Below, piece after piece: positions 1 through 11,016 of a stretch of DNA of 64,000 nt. The stretch covers positions 28,623,127 through 28,687,126 of the forward strand of contig NC_065567.1 in the NCBI RefSeq assembly GCF_022605725.1. Reading direction: 5' to 3'. The stretch is from Anthonomus grandis grandis (lineage: Eukaryota > Arthropoda > Insecta > Coleoptera > Curculionidae). The notes beneath the pieces were generated by a model, which was not told the DNA's origin, did not search any database, and worked only from the letters and a program-made list of their open reading frames with translations. The number at the start of each line of letters is the position of its first letter. The stretch's first letter is position 1. Made by a program: the position numbers and the translations under genes.

Positions 1-1621
1 AAATTAAGCGAAATTTCACCAATTTTTAAAAATGGTGATAGGGAAGACGTGACAAACTATCGGCCCATTAGCAAGTTATGCATTTTTGGCAAAATCCTGG
101 AAAAAATTATGTACGACACAATTTTTCCGAGTGTAAAACATAGAATTATTCAAGAACAGCATGGTTTTTACCCTAAAAGATCTCTTGAAACAAATCTACT
201 ATGCTTTTCAGAATTTGTCACTAGAACAATAGATAACAAAGGTCAAGTGGATGTGATATATACCGACTTCAGTAAAGCATTCGACAAAATTGATCCTGAA
301 ATATTAATACAAAGGCTTGAAGAAGTCGATGTTAATCCTGCAATAATTAGACTATCCTGTTCCTATAATACAGGTAGAAAAAGTAGAGTAACTATTGATG
401 GCCATAAATCCGAGTGGTTTGACATAACATCAGGTGTACCGCAAGGCAGTCACCTGGGTCCGTTGTTTTTTATAATATATATAAATTCAATTAAAAATGT
501 TTTAAACACTGTAAAATATTACTTTTTGCAGATGATTTGAAAATCTACTTAAAAATCGAGACCATGGATGACTGCCTCAAAATCCAACAAGACCTTTTGC
601 GCCTTGAACAATACTGTCAGAAAAATCGTCTCTTTCTAAATTCTGCAAAGTGCTTTTGTATTTCTTTTACAAAAAATATTACCAAAATAATATCGCCTTA
701 CTCTATAAATAGCAGTAATCTGAAACGAGTTGTACAGATTAGAGATCTGGGAGTAATCCTGGATGAAAAATGGACTTTTAAATCTCACATTGAGCGAGTA
801 ATATGCGAGTGATATGCGAGTCCAATAAGATGGCTGGTTTCATAAAAAAAAATTCAACGGATTTTAAAAACCCAAATTCAATTATCTCCTTATATAATGC
901 TTTTGTCCTCAGTAAACTTTCTTTTGCCTCAGTAATATGGAATCCGAAGTACAATGTAGACATTACGCGCCTAGAGCGGGTACAAAATAGGTTTCTAAAA
1001 TATCTAGGATTTAAGACCAATATGCCAATATACAACCATAATTACACCATTATACGAGCCAAATTTAAATTTTTAACTCTTGAATACAGAAGAAATATCA
1101 CAGATCTTTTTACGCTTTATAAAATAGTAAATTGTCACGTCGATTTACATTATCTTCTATCTCACATTAATATACGGATACCAAGGCAAAATGCAAGAAA
1201 CCGAGACTTGTTTGCAGCTGATTTTTATCGAACCAACGTAGGACAGAACTCTCCACTTTCTAGAATTCAAAATGTTTTTAATTTTTACAACAATTTTCTG
1301 AATTCGGATATTTTTGGAACGCCGATAGGATCCTACAAACGCCAATTAAAAACCTACTTTTTAAAAAAGATAGAATAATTTTATTTTTGTTTATTTAATT
1401 CAGAACTTGTAACAGTTTACGCTCTATTTAATCTCATTAGTGTATTCATCTAAATTTCCCTTTTCTTTTTGATTGTATCTACACACGTAACATGTAAATT
1501 TAAGACAATGTTTGGTAAACCTATCATAAGTTTGTTATATATACACAGTGGATGCTTTTTTGGTACTTGTGTACTGTTTGCAACCTGAACTTGTAATAAA
1601 TAAATAATAAATAAATAAATA
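1..1621 (+). mobile_element. Jockey-like non-LTR retrotransposon, reverse transcriptase part, broken, 5' end outside window
   Basis: Three plus-strand reading frames (49-540, 537-812, 803-1378) together read as one reverse transcriptase. Visible landmarks are a YTDFSKAFDKID block (fingers/palm), GVPQGSHLGPLFF, and a FADDLKI catalytic box that is only readable if the frame changes near 520-530. The C-terminal part carries the LERVQNRFLKYLGF block typical of jockey/CR1-clade elements. A second frame change at about 794-815 coincides with an 11-bp tandem duplication. After the stop at about 1376-1378 comes a 3' UTR and a tail of AATA/AAAT repeats at about 1596-1621, typical of LINE insertion. 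The copy is dead. It lies antisense to, and just downstream of, the coiled-coil gene at 2491-9371. Confidence 0.92.
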
Positions 1622-2311
1622 AGGTGCGTACAGACATACAACAAATCTTCGTTTCTTACCGTCGTCGCGCAACAATTTTTTGTTACGCAACGGTGTTCCG
1701 ATATTAACAAGGCATTGTCGTATAGAAGAAAATTCTTCCGTTCCAACTTTTTCCATTACCATTTTAATTTATTTAAAGTAGTTAAGTAGTATCGAAGCAA
1801 CCATAATGGAAATTTCGGTAGCATATATTTATATGAGCTATTATATTAATAAACAAAAAAAAAACGTAGATGGCAAATGCAATTATACGCTTGTCAAATA
1901 TTTTTTATCGTATTATTTTGTCCCATAGAAACAGAAGACTTTTGAGGACAAACTAGTGACTGTCATAAACATCTACGGTTTCTTAAAAAACACATTCATT
2001 GTCCTATTGCAACAAATTAAAAAAAAATTAACTACTAATTAAAGTTCACTCACTTGTACCTCGACTCTCCTTAATTTAACTTTCTTTTGCGTGAGTGCCG
2101 TTAACAGGTAATTTATTTTCTGTTCACACTTTTCTGCAGAACTAAGAAATTCCTCTGAAAGTGCGTATCAAGTATCACTTTTATAATTTTACCACAATAT
2201 CTGGGATTTTTTGAGTTACAGTGTTACAATGCACCGTCCACACATGTTACTCAAACATGATACGACCGTGTTACGATACGATGTTTTGTTTTATGTGTGT
2301 ACGCGGCTTTA
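1621..2311. mobile_element. Candidate non-autonomous DNA transposon with degenerate terminal inverted repeats
   Basis: The left end, starting AAGGTGCGTACAGACATAC at 1621, resembles the reverse complement of the right end at about 2268-2311 (AAAGCCGCGTACACACAT, followed by AACA/TCGT blocks). Similarity extends over about 40 bp but is imperfect. No transposase ORF is visible inside and I could not define a target-site duplication. The left end abuts the LINE tail. The interior is AT-rich and otherwise featureless to me. Confidence 0.35.
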
Positions 2312-2449
2312 GAACTGGAATGTGATGCTTGTAAAGGCAGAATCAACTCTTTGGAGTGCTATGCATGTAAAAAAGAGACCAAATTATTGATTCATACTCC
2401 AACAAGTGACACAGACAACCTTTTACAAGTTTCAACTGAAGGACCTTAG
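2303..2449 (+). other. Short ORF with two CxxC pairs, origin unknown
   Basis: A 48-codon open stretch ending in TAG at 2447-2449 has the pattern ECDACKGR, then ECYACKKE: two CxxC pairs 13 residues apart, as in a small zinc-binding knuckle. It has no ATG and no obvious splice acceptor, and it starts at the right edge of the candidate inverted-repeat element. It may be a fragment of a transposon-encoded zinc finger or of a host exon. The CxxC spacing is all I can point to. Confidence 0.2.
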
Positions 2450-2490
2450 ATGCTTTAGTTATATAGAAACATCCCTGCACAACCACTTAC

Positions 2491-5400
2491 CTTAGAACTT
2501 AAATTTCTAGGCTCAGAGAAAGTTCCCGGATCTTGATCGTCTATACTCCTGGACTTTGTCAGTTTCTTCAATTTGCCCATTAGTGACTTCTTCTTCTTCT
2601 TGTCACCAACGTCACTTTGCGTCGACCCTCCGGACAATCTGCTGTCCAAGCTGGAGTCTCTCTTCACCATCTTATCAGCCTCACCATCAAACGATTGTAG
2701 ACTTGACAAACTGTCACCATAGTCATCACTCCTCCAAATGTTTTGGTCTGCCTGGATATTGTGTTCGAGAGATAAACTCTTCCTTTGCAGACTGCCTTGT
2801 CTTTCTAAAGAAGTTTGCTTTTTGATTGTTTTTCCATACCTGGCGCTGCCAACGTTCTCTGCTTCAGTGGAAGTAGCTCTGCGCATGCCCATTTTTCTTA
2901 TTCGTTCTCTTTCTATGTCACGCTCGTTGAACTTTTGAATCTTACGTAGGTCCTCGGTGGTATTAACCAGCCTTAACATAATCCTTTGTATTTGTTGTTG
3001 CTTGTCTTCTTGGCTTGGCTCAGTTGCTCCTATGACGGGCGATGTTTCTCTGGACTTCGACTTTGTACGCCTTGGAGGAGTTGGAGTGTATGGAGCCTCT
3101 TGGTCTTTTGAAAAGAACAATTCGGGGGCAACTTGCTTCAGGATGTCCACTTGCTCAATTATTCTCTCAACCTTAGAGTCATCTTCGTATTTGCGACTCT
3201 CCAGTCTTGATAATCTAAATGATTCACGCTCCTTGTCGAAACGTTCTTTTTCTCTTCGGAGTTTCTCGTTGGTTGTTCTTAGTTTTGCGTGAGCGTCACG
3301 TAGCTCAAGAAGATCACACTGTAGCTCAGTGAGCTTTCGCTTGGTCTCTTCTTGTTCTTCTTCAGATGTTTTTTTATACTGATCCTGCTTCCTCTTGGCT
3401 TCGAGACGTTCTTTATCTCTTTCCCGTTCCACTTCAAATAATGTTTGCCGCAAATCACGCGCTAATGTAGCGGTTTCTTGCAGTAACCTTTGCTGCTCTT
3501 CACGCTCCTTTTGCCAAGCAAGCTCCATCCTTGTTCTCAACCCCATTATCTTCGTGCGACCACTATTAAGAACCTTCTCCTCTTCAAGCTCGTTCACTTT
3601 CGAATGGAGTTCAGACAATCGGACTTCCCATGAAGATTTCTCTGATATTAGTTCCGTTTTTAATCTAGAACTCTCCAGTCTTGCTTCAGACAGTTCGTCT
3701 TCCATGCAACTGATTTGCTGCTCCAAGTTTGCTACTTTTGATTTGGATTCCTCTAGCTGAAATAAAAGGTGATCAATATGGGGTATGATTATAATGTTTA
3801 TATACCTCATCGTAATACTGTTTCTTTTCGTCATGTCCAGCTCCCCTAGAGATTCTGGGGGAATGTTTTAGTTCTCCCATGGTTTTTTGAGCGGTTTCCA
3901 ACATATGCTTGTAATTGTCACGTTCACGCTTGAACCGTAGCACCTGGTTTTGTAGGGATTGGATTTCTTGATTCACCACGCTCAGTTGGGCTTCATATCG
4001 CATCTTGCATTCGCCTACGTCCGCTTTACGACCCTTGTCTGCATTATTCAATCTAACAATTAAATAATAGTTAACTCGTAGAAGGAAGAATCTTAGTGTT
4101 TCTTACTTGATCCTTAGCTGTCGAATCTCTTGCTCCATAGCGGAGGAGTCAGCACTAATATTCCTCTGGACTTTATTAACTTTTTCATAATCATCCAGTT
4201 TCCTTTTTAACTCGTCGTTTTCTCGCCTCATATACTCCATTTGATCGTGGATGAGCTCGTACTCCTTCTTAACCTGTTCCAGCTCGGATTGTTTCTCCTC
4301 GAAGAGCGCTTTCAGTCTTTGTTTCTCAATGTCGTTGCCGTTATAGTTGATTTTTGATAAATCTTTAACCTTTTGCTCCAACTCAAGCTTTTCTTTGATC
4401 CAACCGTCTTGGTGGCTGGTGTACGTGTCTCTTAAGGTCCTCAGTTCAGTTTCTAGTTGGGTTTGGTCTTTTTTTAAGTTTTTAAATTGACTGGAAAGTA
4501 ATAATGATTATTATTTGTATCTCAAAGGGTGCGTTACATACTTTTCCAATGTTTCCTTCTCCATCACCAGTTTTGCTTTGGTAACCACATGTTCCTCCTC
4601 CAATATTTCATACTTAGCAGTAAGGTCGTCGTACTTTTGCCTTTCTTTTGTGATAGTGTTCTCTAGTTCTACAATAAAAAATAAATTAAAATAAACATAG
4701 CAAGCAATTTCTTATAAATTACTTTCAATAGACTCTTGGAAGTGTTTGAAATCCAGTTCTCTCTTCACTCCTCCACCAGAAGCGTTAGCTTCAAGCTGCT
4801 TAATTTTTGTTTTTAACGCTATAAGTTCTTGCTCCCTATTTTTATGTTCCTTCTCAGCGTTTGCCTTTAAGATCTCAACCTTTTTCTTTTCGTTTTGTAA
4901 GTCGATCTGTAGTTCTTTGATCTTCTTTTCTAAGTCTACTTGGGCACTAGAGGAAGCCGCCTCGGATTTTTTAATTTTATCCTGCAAGTTCTGCTGGTTT
5001 TTGTTTGCCATCTCTAGCTTCGATTCTAGCTCGGATACAACCACGTTCTTCTTGCTCAGTTCGCTTTTCAGCTTGCTGATTTCCCTACCTTCAAGTTCGC
5101 CTATTTTCAGGTTGGTTTTGGAGACCACCTCTCGCTCCTTGGCCAGACTTTCTTCCAATTGTTTGATTAGTTTGTCTTTTTGGTTGATGGTGTTTTCGTA
5201 TCCTTTGATTTTTGTGTTTAATGTCTCAGCTTGATAACTGACTTTCCGTTTCTCGTCTTCCATCTTGCTCAGGCTATCTTCAAGGTCTTTCAGTTTCTGT
5301 TTCTCTTTTTCAAGCTAAAAATCAATTTACTTAAGCACTTGCAAAGTTATTAGTTACTTACTTACCTTAGAGTCAAACTCTTTGCTGTGCTCTTTGAGTT

Positions 5401-8400
5401 TCTTGTTGCATTCAGTGTATTTAGTTTCAAACTTTTCTACGCGACTTTCTAAGTCGGTTATTTTTTTGTCTTTTAATGACACCTCATTGGAGAGCTTTAC
5501 TAGTTCAGCAGCACCCTTTTTGAGGTTATTTATTTCACTGTCTTTTTCGTCCAGGGAGTTTTGCAAATTATTAATTTTTTTATTTAAAGTGGCCGCTTCT
5601 TGCTTGTCGGACTCCATAATTTCTAAAAAAAAAATTATAATAGTAAGGGTGTTGCAATATGAGGAAACACTTACTGATCTTATTTTGTAAATCTAGAATT
5701 TTATTTTCCAGATCTAGTCTTTCTTTCAGGGTCTTCTTGTGTTCCTTGTTCACCTTATCCAGTTGCTCTTTCGCCTCATTTTTCTCAATAGTGGCTTTTT
5801 CAATAACATCCCGAATTTTGCTTATCTCCAAAGACATTTCACCACTATTTCTGGCTAGTTTTGATTTCTTACTTTTCTCATCATCATACTTCTCCACGTT
5901 GCCAAACTTTTTGTACAGCTCTCTTATTTCATCCAAAGCTTTACCTGTTTCACTATTTTCCTTTAACCTCTTCAGTTCCTCTTCCAGTTTTATCTTTTCA
6001 TTCTCGCTGGTCTTCATACACATCAGAATCTCACTTATCTCCTTCTCCAGGTCGCTAACCATGGTTTTTAGTTGGTCTCGAGATGTTAGTGCTGACACTT
6101 TCTTTGGAGTTCTACTGCTAAACTTCTTGAAATCTCCTTGACTCACCTAAAATTGGCAACACTCTAATATCTAAAATAGGTTAGTCAATGAAGCCTCACC
6201 TTACTACTACTTTGTGCCCCGTTTCCCATTCCTTGAAGCTCCCTAATAACTTGTTTGCTTTCATTAAGTTCAACCTCAAGAGCTGCTATCCGGTCCATAT
6301 ACTTTTCCACTGACTTTTCACTAGTTTTTCCTTTAATACTCTTCAGCAGGCTGAGCTTCTTGTTTTCAGCAGTAAGTTTCTCGCATTCAGACTCTAAGCT
6401 TTGCACTTTGCTTCTTAAGATGGACGCCTCCTGCTCGATCAGTTGCAACTGCCTTTTTAGATCCAGAGTTTGCTGATCGAGGTCCAAAGACCTAAAATAA
6501 TTGAAAAAATTAACATTTTGTTTGCTGGTTCGATGGTTGGTAATACTTGGACTTCTGGACGCTCTTGGAACGTTTCTGATTCAAAGTCAACTCAGCATGT
6601 AGCCTCTCGCAGTCTCTTTCTTTTTCTATCAGTTTCTTTCTTAAATCGGTGGTTTCGTCTTCAAGTATCTACAAAAGCAACATATTTCCACCATAACATA
6701 ACAACTGTGAGCATCATACCTTGATTTTCTGGCTATCAATGGTGTCTCCTTTATCACTTGTTGGCAATGACTTCCTGCTAGTGCCTTTGGTAATCAACTT
6801 ATCCTGAAGGTCTTTCACTTTTACTTTTAACCGTCTGTTGTCAGCTTCGGATTCTTCAATTTTCTTTCGCAGCACTGAAGCTTCTTGCTCGCTCAGCTCC
6901 AGTTGAAGCTTCAAATCTTCGAGGTTATCGTCATCCGACTGGTTCTTGGAGTCTTTTGAGTCTGGCGTAAGTCTTTGGTTGGTTGGACTCAATTTTCGAC
7001 CTGCAAGGAAAGAACTCTTATGATATGGTTAATAATGGTTGTTTCAGGTGGGCACGCAAGCATACAAGTGTTAAAAACGTGAAATATTAGTTACATTAGC
7101 TGACGTTTGGTTTTGAACATACTTCTAGCCTTGGTAGCCATTTTTTTCAGTTGGAGCACTAATGATTCGTTGTCCTCTTCTATACGTGAGACTTTCTTGC
7201 GTAAGTTTTCTGCCTAAAAATGTATGTTTATTAAGAATTTACTTAAGAGGAATTTACTTACCTCCTCTTCGGCAAACTTCAGCTGCTCCCTCAAATCAGC
7301 CTCTCGCTCCAAGGAATCTTGTAAGTCTCGTAGTAGTTGAGCAGGATCATCTTGAGAACCCCCTCTGGTAAGACTCGCCCTGGATACTTTTTGCTAAAAT
7401 TTTATTATGCCGTTATATTATTTATAATAGAGTAAGTAGTTATAAAATTACCCCTTCTCCAGAAGAGCTTTTACCAATGACCCCTAAGGGAGGAGCTTTG
7501 GTTTTTTTCGATGTTGTCTTGGTGCTCTCTTCTAATTTTCTATTGCTTTCTTCCAGTTCCTTCTGCAGCCTTAATGAGACCTCATTGGCTACTTTTAAGT
7601 CTTGCTCTAGTTGCTTAATCCTATCCAAATGCGTTAAGGTTCCTCCTGCTCCCCCTGAAATCTCATTCATTTTCTTATCCATTTCAACCTTTTCAGCTTC
7701 CAGTTGTTCAACCTTCCTCTCAGCTTTTCTTAGCTTAAACGATAATATTCGACAGTTCTTAGTGGTTTGATCCAACTCCTTTTTAATGGACGTATACTCC
7801 ACTGCCTGGTCCTCCCTAAAGTTGTCTTGCATCTCATCCAGCTGCTCTTCCATATCCCTCAACTCCTTCTTCATATCTTCATTCTCATCCATTAACTCCT
7901 CACATACAGTCTCAGCTGCTAGCAATTTTGACCTTAGCTCATCAGCTATCTTCTGCGCCTCCTGCACCGTCGGCCTAAGATCTAAGTCAGCTTCCAGCTC
8001 CTTAACCCTCAGGGTCAAACTACGTCTTTCATCTCTACAATCCTCCAGCTGCTGCTGCATCTCGTTACATTTCTGCTGCAACTTCAACACCTCTGTAGCT
8101 GTCGTTTTGCTCGTAGTGGTTTCCATAGCAGCCAGTCTTCGGAGCAAAATGTCGCTCTTCTCACGTTCCAAACGATCGCATTTTGTCTTGGTGGTTTCTA
8201 GTTCTGCCTTGAGACTGTCTAGTTGTTCTTTTAGTTCTGAGTCGATCCCTACTAAGGTGGTGTCGGTTGTTTCAGTACCAGCATTACTAAGGGTGTCGTC
8301 ATGGTCTGAGCTCGATGAACTGTCGTAGTAGTCATCTTTAGTACGTTTTTGGACCTAGAGGTGAAAAGTACTTTAGGATGTGACTATTATGAAAGTGACA

Positions 8401-9371
8401 ATTTTATGTATTATAGAAAACATCTCAATGGAGCAAATGTTTCAAGAAGCTGTTAGAAGGTGGTGCATATTAGCTAATATATAAAACGACAAAATACATA
8501 CTGTTCTCGATGAAATGAAAGAAAAAGTTTTCCAATTGCAGGCAATGGAGGGTCTGCAGTAATCTACGCATGCTCAAATGCGACTACAAGAACTTAAAAA
8601 CTAGGTTTAGGAAAGGTGCAGGTTAAAACACAACATCAATTACTTGGATGAGATAATGTACATCGTGATTGTTGGTATCCTCCGATACTGTTTTAAGTTC
8701 CTTTACTTGGATCCTTTTGCTTTCTGTCTTGGATGCTTGGAACTTCCTTACCCTGTCTGATAAACTATCAGATTTATTAAACATTGGGGAAGTTCGTTCT
8801 TTTATGATCGAGAAACTATCTGAAACTGGTTGTTTCAGATTAGAGTTGATATCTGGAGATTTATTGGGGCAACTTACCGGTTCTCTGTCCAGTATCCAAA
8901 GGCTTCTGTTTCCGCTTAGGCGGCAACTTAATACTGACTGTCGGTACTGCCTGCATGTCATCCTGCAAATTTGCCAAATCTGACGTCGAAACCCAGGAAG
9001 ACGGATTTGATTGGTCACTGGCACTGTTGGAATTTCCTGTCTTACCATTTTCTGCAGCTAAGTTCGAACTGGATACCCAATTTCTTTTTATACTACCATC
9101 ACTAAAATTGACAACAATTAAATTAAATTTATATTTCTTGAGGAGCTTACCTTAAATTTAAAGATAAGCTAGGAGTGGATGCTGTGGAACTATCTCGTCG
9201 CAAACTCGGCTCCTCCCTCTTCTTACCCCCATGCTCCTTATAATCCCTTAAAAGTGTTCAGTAAGGGTGGTTTCTATTTCTGTGGTTTGATGGTCTTACC
9301 TGAAGCATCTTTTGCATCTGGTAGGCCATCGGACTTGCGGGTGGAAACCTAGGGGGCACAAGGGGTCTCCT
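2491..9371 (-). CDS. SOGA/MTCL-like giant coiled-coil protein, 17 exons, 3' end not seen
   Basis: Seventeen exons keep one open frame of 1,872 codons: 9371-9300, 9236-9151, 9101-8878, 8819-8752, 8354-7452, 7393-7262, 7213-7123, 7000-6720, 6668-6547, 6491-6200, 6146-5675, 5622-5366, 5314-4723, 4668-4542, 4490-4107, 4052-3806, 3756-2491. Almost all of it is heptad coiled coil. Repeated blocks such as EREADLREQLKFAEEE, LELSEQEASVLRKKI and LQLIEQEASILRSKV match my memory of the SOGA domain of the MTCL/SOGA family, which cross-links microtubules at the Golgi and cortex. The last exon ends in a lysine-rich stretch (KKKKKSLMGKLKKLTKSRS), compatible with microtubule binding. AAG|GTAAGTGG at 2491 is a strong donor, so a final exon should lie further left; reading through gives only 12 more residues. 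The start is uncertain: ATG at 9329 in the first exon, or an exon further right. Other coiled-coil families are possible. Confidence 0.72.
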
Positions 9372-9504
9372 CTGGCCAGGGGATATATGTTATGCATCAC
9401 TGGGGATTTTATTTACTTCTGTAACGCTAAATTAAAATGCAGATCTCCTTGAACTCAACAAATTCCTCGCAAATAAAAACATGAAGATACAGAACTCTTA
9501 AATG

Positions 9505-9840
9505 TTATGTAGGGTCAGTTTTTTTGTATGGTGTAGAAGCCTGGACATTAAATGTAAGTTCTATAAATAAATTGGAAGCATTCAAGGTGTGGTGTCTGAG
9601 AAGAATGCTGAGTAGACCACATATAACTAGAAGGTCGTGAGCTTTTCGATGTAATAAAACGTAGAAATCCAGAAAAAGAATTCGAGCACCTTTCAAGGTA
9701 AAATCGAAGGAGGAAAAGGGCGAATTAATAGGAAGAAGGAACCTTTCGTGGTAGTTTTCAAGAACTCCAAAATGCTGCAATTGACAGAAGCATATGACGG
9801 AATTTGCATTTGCATTTGCAAGTTAGCCGTTGACAACACT
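9505..9840 (+). mobile_element. RTE-like LINE remnant (C-terminal part of reverse transcriptase)
   Basis: Plus-strand frames around 9520-9620 read YGVEAWTLN, then LEAFKVWCLRRMLSR, which is the conserved block after the reverse transcriptase in RTE-type insect elements. A following GELIGRRNLSW block around 9718-9750 corresponds to the usual GRRRxSWLRNL motif. Several frameshifts and stops interrupt it. It lies just upstream of the first recognised exon of the coiled-coil gene. Confidence 0.6.
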
Positions 9841-10385
9841 CTCATTCTAGTCCTTCGCTTGTTGCTAAGATTTAGAACCATTTTTATTTGATTCCAGGTA
9901 TTTGGATTATTTTTGGTGATTCCTGTAACTTTCACGTTTTCCAGGCTTATCGGATCATTTTCTACGTTAAAATTATCCATTTATCCTTGCTAGGCATTAT
10001 TAGAAATTATTTTCCACGTGTTCCAGGAATTTGGAGTCGTTTTCCGTGCATTCCAGAGCCTTCGAAGTAATTTGGGTAATTTTTTAAGATTCCTGGTTAT
10101 ATGCTCTCGATTTAAATGGTTAAGTGGTGTAATAATGGTTTTAAAGTTACTAGGAACTATACCTGTTTAAAAAATTAATGAATTTAATGAGGGACTTTAT
10201 TTTATCAATTCCAGGGGTAGATGAGTTATTTTTTAGATAAAATATAATATGGTTGAGCTGTTTCATTCTTACAGGTGAGCCTTAAAGGGAAAAATATTGA
10301 ATATCTGAATATATATAGAAAAAGAAACGAAATTGCTAATTTGTATTTACATTTTTACATTTTCTAGTTGAGCTTACGCTTATAT

Positions 10386-10418
10386 GCTATATATAGACGT
10401 GCGGGAGCTATATATAGC
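10386..10418. repeat. Perfect 11-bp inverted repeat with 11-bp spacer
   Basis: GCTATATATAG at 10386-10396 is followed after 11 bases by its exact reverse complement CTATATATAGC at 10408-10418. A hairpin or paired binding site is possible. The rest of 9841-10470 is AT-rich with no gene that I can see. Confidence 0.5.
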
Positions 10419-10479
10419 ACGAGGCCTCGCATGTATTAAATTGTTTTAATGCTTATTATTATTAAAATAATGCCTATAA

Positions 10480-10640
10480 TAGGGTGGTACTCACTGTGTA
10501 TTTGTTACTTGTATTTTTTCGCACCTACACATTAATAAAAGAACTCGCAACTGGGAACAACGAACGGGAGCGAACGCGACGACCGTCCTCGGAATATCCA
10601 GACTTTTACGTTCGGTGATTAAACGGATTGCAAAACACGT
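10480..10640 (-). promoter_or_regulatory. Possible promoter/5' UTR exon of the coiled-coil gene
   Basis: 10550-10620 is clearly richer in CG dinucleotides than its surroundings. On the minus strand a good donor (ACA|GTGAGTACC, about 10490) lies leftward of it, as expected for a non-coding first exon of the gene ending at 2491. This is inference from composition and a splice motif only. 10640-11016 shows nothing else. Confidence 0.3.
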
Positions 10641-11016
10641 ATATGTACATTAAATCGGGCTGGAAAATTTAATTAACATATACACACGTACGTGTAAATA
10701 ATTAATACAATAAAAAAAAAATTAAACAATCCCCGTCGACTATCGAGTTATTTCGTTAAGGTTAGATTTAGCAGCAAGTTTTCGTTGCTTAACTAAATAC
10801 GGGAACTTTGCCAAAATGATCTTTTGAGCAACACATTATTCTCGTCGATCGGGTTTTTACGATCTACAAGGGAATCGAAGCATATACAGAGTGTCGTAAT
10901 ACATAACTGTTTAAATATGTAATTTGCGGTTATGTTAAGGAATCTACAAGTGGAAGGATCATCATCAGTATATTTTTCAGAAATTTTAGATAAGTTGGAT
11001 TAGAATTTAGCCGCCG

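Noticed and set aside
2556..8328. Long plus-strand frames opposite the coiled-coil gene (e.g. 4746-5234, 5659-6141, 7786-8328)
   Set aside because: Ser/Leu/Phe-rich antisense shadows of Glu/Lys-rich coiled-coil codons; the minus strand has consistent splice phases and known motifs.
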